Positions 51,197-61,633 of a stretch of 64,000 bases of DNA are shown in pieces; position 1 is the stretch's first letter; every line of letters starts with the position of its first letter. This DNA comes from Hesseltinella vesiculosa (lineage: Eukaryota > Mucoromycota > Mucoromycetes > Mucorales > Cunninghamellaceae), in assembly GCA_002104935.1 (NCBI GenBank), contig MCGT01000026.1, positions 310,001 through 374,000 of the forward strand, in the 5' to 3' direction. The position numbers and the translations under genes are program-made. Under the pieces are notes generated by a model. The model made no database searches. It worked only from the letters and a program-made list of their open reading frames with translations, and was not told the DNA's origin.

Positions 51197-52377
51197 ATGG
51201 TCTCGTTTCAACAGCATATCAAGGACACATTTGACAATGCCATTCAGCACAAGCGCTGCCATTTCTTTGAAAACGAAATCTTCATCAAAGAGGATCATGG
51301 TATCAAAGTAAATCATGAACCATGCCAGCACCGAAATGCCCTCTCACGTTTTCTTTTCACAGTATCAGATAAACTATGTGCCATCGTTGGCTAAGAAAGC
51401 CGTCCCATCAACCATTCATGAATCATCCGACAAGCTTAGAAGCGTCCATCAAGACAAGCCCATCAACCCGTTCTTATGCCCTGACCCAGCGCTCGTCGTC
51501 AAGGAAGTCGACAACTACCGCATCTTGCTCAACAAGTTCTGCATCATTCCCCATCACCTACTGATTGTGACAAAGGAATTCCAGGAGCAGTCCCAACCTC
51601 TGCTCCCTCCCGACCTCTTGATTGCCTGGCGCACCATGGAAGAAGCCTATGCCAAGCCTGGCGTGATCTTTTATAACTGTGGTGAAGATTCTGGCGCCAG
51701 GTAATGAAAAAAAAAGAACGCCACACCTCTCATTCTCTTTCCTTCTTTCAGCCAACGACACAAACATGTGCAGTTGATACCTGTGTCCGATCAGGGCGTC
51801 CAACCTCCCATCCAAGAAATGCTAAACAAAATCGATGATCCTAAACACGGTAAGCGTGCCACAACGAGGTCCTGACTTTTTCTTATTTTTTTTTTGTTCT
51901 ATTGGGCTTATAGGCGAGGTTTACAGTTTGAACGAACTGCCCTTTGTCCATGTCTTGCTGATGTTGGACCCTCGCGCGTTGAAGAGCAAGGATGATGGCG
52001 TTGTGGAAGAGTACCTTGGCCAAATGTACTTTGGTCTCCTCGATTCGATGTTCCATCAAATCCGCCTTGCCGACCCCAGCCAGCTCCAAGGCAAGAAGCC
52101 CTCGTACAACTTCATCATGACCGATCGCTTTATGATGCTCGTGCCCCGCCGCTCCGAAACCGGTGTGCTTACCAGCGCCCAAGGCAACGAGCTGACGCTG
52201 TCGATGAACTCCATGTCCTTTGCCGGCTACCTCTTGGCCAAGACCGAAGAAGAAAGAGATACCCTCCAAAACACCCCCGACCTCATGGCTTTTCTACAGC
52301 AGCTGGGCTTTGACCGCCCAGATCCTGCCGTTGACCAAAGCACCGTCGCCACCACCGACGCTCCTCTCGCCTCTTGA
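51197..52377 (+). CDS. APA2: Ap4A phosphorylase (ATP adenylyltransferase)
   Basis: Exons 51197..51307, 51363..51700, 51752..51849 and 51914..52377 give 336 residues. It phosphorolyses diadenosine tetraphosphate to ATP and ADP. The HIT-type active site is QRHKHVQLIP (H-x-H-x-Q) near residue 151, directly after exon junction 2, preceded by FYNCGEDSGAS. NPFLCPDPAL and LLNKFCIIPHHLLIVT are family strands; the C-terminal domain has SYNFIMTDRFMMLVPR and FAGYLL. Length fits yeast Apa1/Apa2 (about 320). The last coding 90 bp and the following DNA are duplicated at 54445..54537. Confidence 0.93.
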
Positions 52378-52379
52378 AC

Positions 52380-52800
52380 GTTCAGCGACCTGTTTTATTT
52401 CCCGCCTCACTCTAGACAATAAACGAAGCTTGGCTGCAGGATCTTTATGGGTTTATGGATGCATACTTAGGGTCATCAGGCACCACCGTCGCCCAGGCGT
52501 TGGCCAGTTCCATGTGCGGTATCGTTGGTTGAGATAGGGAGGTGCTGGCGATCTGTCTTGATAGAGTGAGGGTGTGATGTAGTGAGGGTGTGATGTCAAA
52601 AAAGTAAGCCAAGGGTGGCGTTCCAAGCGGTCGAACGATTGTTGTGAAGGCAGACGTTGACGTGGTCATTGTTGTCTTGTGATGATACTGGCATCGTAAA
52701 TCGTAAAATCAGAGCACGCGAAAAAAAAAAAAAGAAAAGGTGAGGGCGAAGGCGGGGTCGTTGTTTTATTCTTGCATCCCGCCAAGTGCGCGCCTAGCAA
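52380..52800 (-). pseudogene. Internally deleted pseudogene of RBD2
   Basis: On the minus strand this is the RBD2 start region (promoter and first about ten codons, 52665..52800) joined directly to sequence matching the last RBD2 exon (52440..52670); exon 1 beyond codon 10, exon 2 and both introns are missing. In the last-exon part a 16-bp tandem duplication ('tgagggtgtgatgtag' type repeat at 52566..52597) and a TGA in place of TGG shift or stop the frame. The intact gene is at 54635..55644. The order APA2 end then RBD2-like DNA repeats the arrangement at 54445..55755. Confidence 0.85.
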
Positions 52801-53119
52801 AGCAAAATAGGAGCCTTGGTCAAAAGAGCCACACGCCGCATCGTGCAAGCTATTCATTTCATCGTCAAAAACATGGATGTATTTTTCCACCGCTTCATGG
52901 CCCCACCACCTGCGCAGCTTAAAGGCACTTTGAATGCTGCAGAAGCGTTTTTTTTTTTTTTTTTTTTTTTTTTTTGGGGGGGGGGTGTTAAAACGTTGAA
53001 CGACTGCGCATCCATCTGTCTTTTGTACAGCTTCTATGCCTTTCATAAAACATGGTCTCATTTTTTTTTATTTGTTGGCTAACACATATACACTTTTTTT
53101 TCGCTATTTTTGGCTGCAA
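52801..53119. other. Spacer with T26/G10 tract and dispersed repeat
   Basis: Holds a run of about 26 T followed by about 10 G (52950..52986). The segment 53003..53062 resembles 58278..58340 ('atccatctg', 'tctatgc', 'ttcataaa' blocks). No gene. Confidence 0.45.
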
Positions 53120-54080
53120 TCAGGATTTTCGACGCTGGTTCAAATGACATGATCGAGATCGATCTTTTGAACGAGAAAATAGGCCATGATAAATTTTTTG
53201 AGAGATTGTTGGCCGATGGAAGGCGGCAGCGTGTGGTTCACTGGATGGTTGGCAGAGACGATGAAACGCATCAAGCACAAGTAAGAGGTGGGGCATATCC
53301 ATGACCAGTTTTGATAGATCGCGAATGGAGTTTGGAACCATGACAGTGGCGAGCTCATAAAACAAGTACAAACCAGAGGATGGGAGCGTTAGAACGTAAA
53401 AGGAGATCGTGTTCCCCACAACTTGGAGCCCAAGGACACCATCCATGTCATATTCATCAAGAGCATCTTTGCAAAAGATAGCCACCCGCATGAGGTCTCT
53501 GCAGAGCATGAAATTGTTGTCGGCTTCCACCGTCGGTTTGGCCTCCCCATAGCCACTACTGACCGCCCAATGCACGCCTCGGGCATGTGTAATGGTGATG
53601 TCGGGACGCATGTTCGTCAGTATGTCCTTTTTCTTCACCTCCATAGTGCGTTCATCAAGCCAGCGAAAGAAGACGCCATGAGATGGATCGTCAAAGAGAC
53701 CAGACAAAAAAGGTTTGCTCCATTTCTTGAAGTCCTTCGTCAAGAGCAACGTCAGGCAGTTTGCGGATCAAGTTGATAAAAACATTTCTGATTGGACGTT
53801 GCGTCTCCTCCAGTTTTAACAGCATGAATTTGAATATGGCAGCATCACGACCGATCAGTTGGTTGTCCAGATCGTCCAAGATTCCTACCATGTTTTTCAT
53901 CAAATCCAATGGCATGGGGCATCGGGTAAGTTTGTACTTCATTTGTACACAACGCAACGTGGCGGCAAGATTGGCGTCAGTGAAAAATGGAGCCAGATCG
54001 TCTGGGTAGTGATGGGGTGACAGAAGCAGAATGTATGAAGCTGCCAGGGCAAGGTGGATGTGGTTTTCCACACCGTTTTT
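53120..54080 (-). pseudogene. Broken second member of the PD-(D/E)XK-like family
   Basis: Two minus-strand frames together cover the C-terminal two thirds of the family seen at 1..1215. Frame 1 (about 54071 to 53712) has the YILLLS helix and the RNVFINLIRKLPD stretch. Frame 2 (about 53730 to 53120) has LSGLFDDP, FFRWL, MRPD, 18 residues, G-Y-G-E-A-K, then DLMRVAIFCKDALD and a hydrophobic C-terminal domain. They overlap at an A6/T6 run (53706..53711), where one base more or less joins them. Upstream of 54080 the frame meets a stop and no 5' exon is found, so the copy is also truncated. The homopolymer break alone could be a sequencing error; the missing 5' part argues for decay. Confidence 0.75.
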
Positions 54081-54444
54081 TTAGCCTTTTTTTTCGGCAG
54101 GGATACAAGTACGAAACCAGCACCTACGGCTTTCACACTCCATCAAGGATCTCTCACTGAGAGGTGAGCAAGTGGTTCTGTCGCAGGGGCTGGCTGAATC
54201 CACCGTAGAAGAGGTCAGTAAGAGGAAAGTTGTTGTTTCCTTCTATATTTCGACGTTTTATATATCTTTCATTTGCGATGTTAAAGAGGTGTCCAAAGTT
54301 GCGAGAAGTCACACTGCAAAGAGCTGCTCAATTAAAAATGAACAATCCCTTTTTTTTTGGCTTTTTTTTTTTTTGTTCTCAGAGCTCGGAGACGTTCCGG
54401 TAATGATAAATAAAATTCGTACAGTGAGTTCTGGTTGACTCCTA

Positions 54445-54537
54445 TCTTTTCTGCAGCAACTGGGCTTTGACCGCCCAGATCCTGCCGTTGACCAAGGCGA
54501 CATCGCCTCTACCGACGCCCCTCTCTTCCCTTGAACA
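54445..54537 (+). pseudogene. Fragment copy of the Ap4A phosphorylase 3' end
   Basis: Matches 52290..52377 (FLQQLGFDRPDPAVDQ region) with a few substitutions and a stop at the end. No upstream exons of the gene follow, so it is a duplication scar. Confidence 0.88.
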
Positions 54538-54634
54538 CTACCGTCGTGATCTATTTCCGCCTCACTCTAGACCAATAATCAAAGCTTGGCTACAGGATCT
54601 TTATGGGTTTATGGATGCACGCTTATTAGAGTCA

Positions 54635-55644
54635 TCAGGCGCCACCGTCGCCCAGGCGTTGGCCAGCTCCATGTGAGGTATCGTTGGTTGAGATAGGGAG
54701 GTACTGGTGATCTGCCTTGATATAATGAGGGTGTGATGTCAAAAAAGTAAGCCAAGGATTGCGTTCCAAGCGGTCGAACAATTGTTGTGAAGGCAGAAGT
54801 TGACGTGGCCATTGCTGGGTATGGTCTAAAGGGAAGAGGGTGAGGACCGACTTCAGCTGACCATAGTAAACTTACAGAGATAAGCAATAGCTGCCACTGC
54901 CAAATGCAGGACCAAGGAGGTGCCAGGGACCAAGAAAGTGTAGAACACCAAGACCAGCCCAGGTAGCGCCTTGGGTGGCAGGGGAATCACGCCAAACAGG
55001 GAATGTTGCGTCGACTGATCCGATTGCAGGCTGGTGGCGACGGCAAGACCCATGACCCAGCCAGACAGACCAGTACAGCCTTCTCGTCCAAGAAATAACG
55101 TCACCGACAGCCTATCGATTACCCATATGGCAGCCACATACACAAATGCAGGCAGCACCGTATACAGACCAATAAATTCGTACAGCACCTGCAACGATCC
55201 AGCTTTATATTCGTAGCGGGATAAAAAGGGTATCAAGAAGATCATGTCTGTCACTAAAAAAGTTGGAAACTGCTGCACCCAAACATAGGTAAAGCATCGA
55301 TGGACTGAGCAGAGAAAAAGGTGTGAAATCAATCGTGTTCATCGTTCTCTTCCTCTTCTTCTGTATTTGACATTACCTTGCCATCCGTACACAACCGCGA
55401 ACATGGACAACCGAGCTGAATCCAAGATTGTCCTTGAATGCATCATGCGAAGCAACAGATCAAGCAGACAGATCACCACCGAGAGACCGATGGTAAATTG
55501 CGTGATGACCGGAAGCTCCAAAATGTAGCGTTTGACATGAGATAAAAACGTCCGTGTAGCTTCGCCTGCACGTTCACGACTGCTGTGTACTGTCCTCCAT
55601 CCCGTCGACTGGCCATTGCTGTCTTGTGTTGATGATTCCGGCAT
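54635..55644 (-). CDS. RBD2: Rhomboid-family intramembrane protease, Rbd2-like, with SHP box
   Basis: Exons 55377..55644, 54876..55304 and 54635..54825 give 295 residues. Six to seven hydrophobic segments are seen. The rhomboid serine motif reads TGLSGWVMG and a histidine sits in the last helix (LVLHLAVAAIAYL), so the Ser-His dyad is complete although Gly residues near the His are Ala. The C-terminal exon adds a soluble tail of about 60 residues that contains HGAGQRLG, a good match to the SHP box (G-x-G-x-x-L-G) used to bind Cdc48. The architecture matches fission yeast Rbd2, which cleaves SREBP with Cdc48. I picked acceptor TTTAG at 54826 because it gives this tail; another (CAG a few bases on) gives an unrelated one. 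The N-terminus is Ser/Gln-rich. Confidence 0.8.
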
Positions 55645-56149
55645 TGAAAATCTTAAAAAAAAAAAAAAAGGAGCGTGAGGAAAAAAAGAAATTGGCATGG
55701 CGGGGTCTTCCCTATTTGATTGCATCCCGCCAAGTTCCTGCGCCAGCCATGCCAAGTAGCTTAAGTCTTGGCCTGGCACGCAATTTGATTTTGACAACAA
55801 ACGCTACAACACCCTTCATAGCCCTGGTCATGGCATGCTCTTTCATTAAATATACAGTTTGAAGTCACTTGACTTGGCCACATGCGACTCTCCCACTCAA
55901 GCCCTGCCCAGTCTTGCATTCCAGTCATGCGATCTGTAGCCTCTGCTTGAAGGCTGGACTCCAGCAAAATTTCCATCCCCTGGGGTAGTTCTGAAAGATG
56001 TCAGCATTAAACGATCGCTGATCGATCTGATTTTTTTTTTTTTTGCAATAGTTTTTTTTTTTTTTTGTTGCGCAAAGCCAGTTCCGCTTTCCAGTTATTG
56101 CCCATTATGATTTGCTTGGCAACAATCTTATGGGAACTGTTCCAACTTC
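55645..56149. other. RBD2 promoter and spacer
   Basis: 55645..55755 is also present at 52680..52800 (duplicated promoter). The rest is unrecognised, with T-runs near 56030 and 56055. Confidence 0.5.
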
Positions 56150-56370
56150 TCATTTTATTGTGATATTTTGAGATCCAAAGGGTGTGGCGATGTGTGGTGG
56201 TTTTGAGAATTGGGCGCTGTCATCCGAATTCAATAGCATTCTCGTTGGCATACGGCGGTAAAACAAACCCGTCTCGTCCATGTTATAAATTCCATTCAGT
56301 GACACGTCTTCCATGGTTTCCTTCAAAGTTTGTACTTTTTCAACAATGTCAGGCAGAGAGATTAGGTCCC
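56150..56370 (-). mobile_element. pogo/Tigger-type DDE transposase fragment
   Basis: Minus-strand frame with IYNMDETGLFYRRMP, the first-Asp region of CENP-B/pogo transposases. It ends at a stop soon after and starts at a C10 run, where it abuts the TNP2-like element. The other catalytic residues are absent. Confidence 0.8.
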
Positions 56371-57640
56371 CCCCCCCCCGATTGTTCGCTCCAATGTTCT
56401 GCATGAATATGCGAATGGGGGACCAATCATACGAATAACTTCGGGACATGCTGCAGGAAACGCATGGTTGGTGTGAAAACGGACAGCGGCAGCGTTAGAC
56501 AAATGTTCGTCATGTAAAAACGTCGTCCAACGATCGATATCACTAAAAAAAAAAAAAAAAATAGAGAGAGAGAAAATGTTAGTGCCTTTCATCTTCCACC
56601 ACCGACCATCCGCGTTATAGTACAAAACTACCTTTTCAGTCGATCGAGTTGTGAATCAGAGATTTCACGCTGACCCATCAGTCGGAATATCCTACACAAT
56701 GCTGAGAGCCCGCCTCGGCTACTTGGTCGCTCAATTGCTGGGATCACAAGAGTTGGAACAATGTACTTGAATAAGCCAAGCACGTCTTTGCTTCGCAACG
56801 GATCATTGCTTGCCTCTGGTATTTTGAATTTGACATCAAACATGGACGCCGGAATTAGACAAGCGAGCGAGAATTCGAGGTCGCTTTCATATCACTCCAT
56901 ATTTCATCAGGTAAAGTAAGAGGATTGTCAAACGTTTGCAAGCTTCCTAGAGGCTCCTGGCAGAAGAGCTTGATAACCAGTCGGCCAATGTTCTGACCCA
57001 AGAGATGCATCTCATCTAGTCCAAAAAAGTATACGCTGTGGAAGCTTTGTAACTTTGAGAAAATGCTCGGAGACCCAAGGCCATCCTGTATAATGTACAT
57101 AAAAAGGCACAAGAAAATAAAAAGTCAATGAATTCTTCTTAAAAACTGGAGCGATCGTGAACTTACGTTGAACCCCAAAGCAATTTCCTCAACAGACCGG
57201 ACGTGGTGTGGGTGCGGCGATGGTGGAAGGTAGGAGGCATTTCCGGGTCGTGAAGCAGGTATGACACATATTCTGCAGGGATAGAGGGACAAGTGGCCAA
57301 GATGATCTAGTAAGTCTGCCACTGCCAAAGTGTCTCCAGTTGCTGTGAGACAGTGCGCCTTGAAATAAAAATCAGAAGAGAGTGTCTGCACGCGAAACCC
57401 TCTTTCAAGCTGTTCCAAGTCTTCGATGATTGGACCAAGTAATATCTGTAGTTGCTGGCGTGATCGTTTTCCATTAGTCGAGAACGGTAGAATAGCAATT
57501 GCCAGCGTACATTGCTGTCGATGGCGCAGGATCGGGTCAATGTCGTAAATCAGCATCATCACCAGTGACAATCTTTCAGATCGTCTATAAGCCTGTCGTG
57601 CCTTGCTTAAAAGCTGTTTCAATTTGTTTTTAAGGTCACA
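56371..57640 (-). mobile_element. TNP2-like (CACTA-group) transposase remnant
   Basis: Successive minus-strand exons read like a TNP2-type transposase: GDTLAVADLLDHLGH followed by PCRIC (57125..57622), a GT-AG intron, then FSKLQSFHSVYFFGLDEMHLL, ARS-like DPLRSKDVLGLFKYIVP, another GT-AG intron (56533..56637 or so), and MIGPPFAYSCRTLERTIG. Between the second and third blocks (about 56865) a frameshift interrupts NSRS and LIPAS. The 3' end is replaced by the pogo fragment at a C-tract. No terminal inverted repeats are found. Confidence 0.75.
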
Positions 57641-57684
57641 TTTTCAGCTCCATCGAACACGTCACTGTTTTTCTTCAGGCCTAG

Positions 57685-57721
<37 letters not shown>

Positions 57722-57895
57722 GTTAGTTCCGCGCGCTTTGGGACCATCCCTGGTGTGCTTCTCTCTTTACCAAAGCCATGGCCTGCGGCTAGAATATTGT
57801 TCTTTTTCATCAGTTCTGCTGTGCTTTCGATTGCCAGAAGTGCAGCCAAGTGTCAGAAAAGTAGTTGCTCATCTACCTTTTAATGGCAACTCTAT

Positions 57896-58030
57896 TCAAC
57901 CGTCCACATTTCCATTTGTTCGTGGATGATAAGTACTTGTGAATGGGTGGTTGAACTTGATACGGGACACATATCGAGCTAGGACTTGGGACATGAATGC
58001 GGCCCCTCGATCTGGCACTAAGGTGGCAGA
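57896..58030 (-). mobile_element. gypsy-type integrase fragment
   Basis: Minus-strand frame with VPDRGAAFMSQVL and YHPRTNGNVDG, the DDE integrase core and the family motif PRTNG-x-V-(D/E). Only about 45 residues survive. Preceded downstream by an A38 run (57683..57720) and without LTRs. Confidence 0.8.
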
Positions 58031-58210
58031 AGGACGTTTATGGGGATGAGGGAGGTAGAAGGCGGGATTCGTCGTGCAGGTACTGGATGGACTTATTGAC
58101 AGTGGCAAGTACGCTGATGACGGTGAAGGGGACTACGTCAAAGATATGGCGCCAGCAGGCTGACCAGATGGCGGCGAGTACAGTGCCGAAGTTGTTAGGA
58201 AGAAGAAAAA
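58031..58210 (-). mobile_element. LINE 3'-end fragment
   Basis: Encodes AAIWSACWRHIFDVVPF and NKSIQYLHDESRLL, nearly the same as the C-terminal end of the + strand LINE at 59380..59515, in opposite orientation. It abuts the integrase fragment directly. Confidence 0.75.
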
Positions 58211-58689
58211 GAAAAAAAAAGGGGGGATTAGAGCGGAGCGTCCCAAAAAAAAGAGTTGGCGCCAATAAACAATAAACTAAGCAATCACGATCCATCTGAT
58301 TTTTCTCAGCATCTATGCAATTCATAAAGCTGGTTCCCGGTTCGATATAAAATGAACGGGTTAATGGATTCCTGCCTCCATTTACCCATGTTTTATTTTT
58401 TGAGTCGTGAATGACTTTTTTTTAGCGGGTGACCCAACAGGCGAACCGCCAATTAAATACACGTGTGCGCAGACGTCAAACCTTGTGCACGCGATAGATT
58501 TTATTAAGTGTGACAGTAATAACAGTAATACAGTGATCTTTGAACTTTGGGTTACTTTTATTACTGTATCGAAGGCAGTATTCTCTGATTACCAGTTGCC
58601 TTGTGTGCGCCAACCAGGAATCGATATGGTGCGGATGTTGAATATGGCCGCCCAATTCCTTTTTGATTTTTTTTTAAAGGGCCGTCTGG
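58211..58689. other. Spacer between TE fragments
   Basis: An ATG-started frame opens at 58407 and runs into the following LINE, but its first part has no recognisable content. 58278..58340 resembles 53003..53062. Confidence 0.4.
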
Positions 58690-59623
58690 CTGCTTGCTAC
58701 AACTTCGGCCGTCCTGTGAACTGCCTATACGTCCTTATACCATCCGGCGACTGTGGTCCATCTTGCTTCCCCATCTTGGGCCCCCCCCACCAGGCTGTTG
58801 CGTCCTTTGTCACCATGTTCCCCGATCTACCTGACTGTGCGTTTGTGCCCCGTCCCCCCGGCCCTCCTGTCCCGCCCACATTGTCTTGGCTCGGCGCATC
58901 TTTATGGGCCTGCTTCTTTCCCCTCTTCCCTGCTCCACTACGACAACCACTCCAATCAAGAACGATCCGCCGGTTACTCACACCTCGATACGCCCTCCCG
59001 TCTCACGCCCCCGGTGTGGAGTGGTCTGCTGCCAAATGGGAATCCTTTTGGCGTACGTCCCTCCCTCACTCCTCACGCACTGTCTTGTTCCGGTTCCTAA
59101 CTGGCAAGCTCACCTCACGCTCACTACTCTTCCGCATCGTCCCCACCCTTGTGTCTTCGCCAAAATGTTCGATCTGCCGATACCATGACGAGTCGAGTGT
59201 CCATTTACTTTTCGCATGCCCTTTCAAGATGCGGGTATGGCGACTGGCTTGGCAAAGACACTTTGCCACTCCTTTCGACTCAATACAGAACGTCGTATCC
59301 TCCTTCACATCCTGGTCTTGGCCTCCATTACGTCCTGGTACTCCATCCCTCTCCGCACCTCTCGTCCTAGGCACCATTCTGGCAGCCATCTGGTCAGCCC
59401 ACTGGCGCCACGTTTACGATGACATCCCCTTTTCCGTTTCCAATGTCCTCATTTCAGTGAACAAGTCCATCCAGCTCCTGCGTGATGAATCCCGTCTCCT
59501 TTACCCCGCTACCCTTTAAACATACTCCTCGCCCCATCTTTGCCTTGACCTCTTACATAGTTACGTCACTGCCAAATAAAATTTCTGATCGCCTCGATCT
59601 CCAAAAAAAAAAAAAAAAAAAAA
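58690..59623 (+). mobile_element. 5'-truncated LINE with zinc-binding RT tail and poly(A) end
   Basis: The open frame (58407..59519) contains the zf-RVT region: FRFLTGKLTSRSLLFRI, CSIC, ESSVHLLFACP and KMRVW, then a helical end with RLLYPATL. AATAAA lies at 59575..59580 and a run of about 21 A ends the element (59603..59623), as expected for target-primed insertion. The reverse transcriptase proper is missing, so the copy is not autonomous. The start boundary is approximate. Confidence 0.8.
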
Positions 59624-60745
59624 TTTTTTTTAAAAAAAAAATACATATACCTCATAGCACAGTTGCGTGATTTGATCAAACTGAAATTTTTCAAGGGTTC
59701 GCAAATACATGAATAATGATGCTGATGAAAAAACCAGGTCGATTGACGAAGATCACCCAGCCAATTTTTGACCATTCTTGTTTCGGCACCTCCAATTCCC
59801 CAGCTAAAAAAATTGGAAAGTCGGCCATTTTCTTCAGGGGGTCCCCAGGGCGATCTGGTCAAAATTCACAGTGCAAAATTAGCCCAAGCCGATCCATCCT
59901 AAATTTAGCACGCTGGCTCAAAATGACGAGGGTTGACTATGATTACATTACAAGTCTTTCAGACAGCTGAGTGATAGATAACAATGTAACGTTTCTAGGT
60001 GACAAAGACCAAGGCGAAGCTGTAATTTTTGCAGCCTGATGACATGGGAGGTTTCCAAAAACGGAAATGAATTTTATTCTTCGATTTCAAGCCCTGAAAA
60101 TAAGAATGTCCAATGATTTGCTGAAGAGCGTCGTGTCATCGATTTATACATTTGATTTCGAGCTTGTTTCAATGTCACTCCCCTCAGTATGGCTTGTCCA
60201 AAGCTGCTCACGTATGTCAGTCGTTTAAATTAGCCCCCCCCCCTCACAGCTGTACGTTGTAGAGCCAGGAGGGTGGAATCAATTGCCAGGCCCTCCATCT
60301 TAAACAATCTGCCGCTGCGTGCTATAAATGATCAGCCGATGCGAACCCTAAACGATCAACCGATGCAAACTTGTAAAAATAGGATTTCGGAAGAACGATT
60401 ACGTGCATCTTGGTCGGATAAAAGACAACGATCAGGGGGGGGGGATGGGCCATGTGCGCGAAATGGCGCGACGATGTGCATAAGTGAAGATGGTACGGAG
60501 TCTGAAAAGTGTGGAAAGTTAGATGACCAGAGCATTGCAAGGTAACTGAGGTATGGTTTGATTTGTAGAATGTGAGGGGGTGTCTGGACCCAACATTAGA
60601 CTGACTTGGAAGCGCTGCCGGCAATCTGAACTATCAATCAGAACGCATTACTTCTCAACTGTTTACTGGGAAAGACTTGATGTGGGTGTGAAGCAACATC
60701 AACTCTTCTCCAAGGTCAGCAAGGATTTACCCGCTTAATAAATTA
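59624..60745. other. Unrecognised accessory DNA
   Basis: No gene or known element. T8/A9 runs follow the LINE tail at once. Short C- and G-runs occur near 60233 and 60436. Confidence 0.4.
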
Positions 60746-61142
60746 AGCTGGGCTCCGATTGAAAGTTCGAAAATCACCCCCTTTTCCATGCGTCGGCTTT
60801 TTTCTTCTCATTGTTGAACCCTTCTACTCGGATCTTTCATGCACTTTGTGCATAGGACCAAGATCCATCTTACCGGTCGACAAAGGATAAAAGCCGAGAA
60901 TGAATAATGATTACAGCGTGGAAATGAAGGCTGGCCAATAGAGAAGGAGGATTGTATTGTTGATGACAGCGTGGAAATGAGCGCACGCCAGCCAAATTAG
61001 GTCAATTTTTTGCCTGAAACTTACTTCCAGATCGACGTCAAACCTTTAAGGCCAAGGATACTTTAATACCACAACGATGCTAATACTATTGATAGTAGAA
61101 GTAGAGGTCACAATTCCAAGTAAGCTTGGGGCCACGTTTTGC

Positions 61143-61173
<31 letters not shown>

Positions 61174-61585
61174 TCAAAGATCAGCCCTTCTCAGTACGGA
61201 CCCTGTCCAGAGAGCTTGTGCCCACTCGTCTTCCTACAGGTTTGCCTTGCTACTTGAGACATCCATAGCTGGTCTCCAGCATCTTGTCTTAATCTTTGCT
61301 TATCGGGTTAAAACTGTTGTCAATGAAATATCGAGATAGAAATTTTAGCTGGTGGCAGCCCATCTTTCTTTTCTCATGCAATCTTTTTATTGGTCGGCCT
61401 TCATTTCCACGCTGTCATCAGCATTAAATTCTCGGCTTGGCTCGTTCGTCGAACGGAAAGATGGAACTTGGTCTTATGCACGCAGTGCATGAAGATCCGA
61501 ATAGAAGGGTTCATCAATGAGAAGGAATGAGCCAATGCATGAAAAAGTAAGGGGTGATCTTTCAATTTTCAATCAGAGCCCAGCT
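60746..61585. mobile_element. 840-bp element with about 210-bp terminal inverted repeats
   Basis: 60746..60954 is the reverse complement of 61378..61585 along nearly its whole length, with scattered mismatches and small indels; the outer ends read AGCTGGGCTC and GAGCCCAGCT. Shared inner blocks include 'acagcgtggaaatgaaggc' and 'aacccttctactcggatctt' (left spelling). The 423-bp centre carries a T28 run and a third copy of the 'gatgacagcgtggaaatga' block near 60961, and no open reading frame. It is a MITE- or foldback-like element. No convincing target-site duplication is seen. It ends about 50 bp after the stop codon of PPN1. Confidence 0.85.
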
Positions 61586-61633
61586 CCAATGAGGTGTCAT
61601 TTATTATTGTTTCTAGTGGGTAAAATGATAGAT

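Noticed and set aside
60273..60545. 90-codon frame in the accessory region
   Set aside because: Low complexity, short internal duplication (RAINDQPMRTLNDQPM type), no domain or splice signal.
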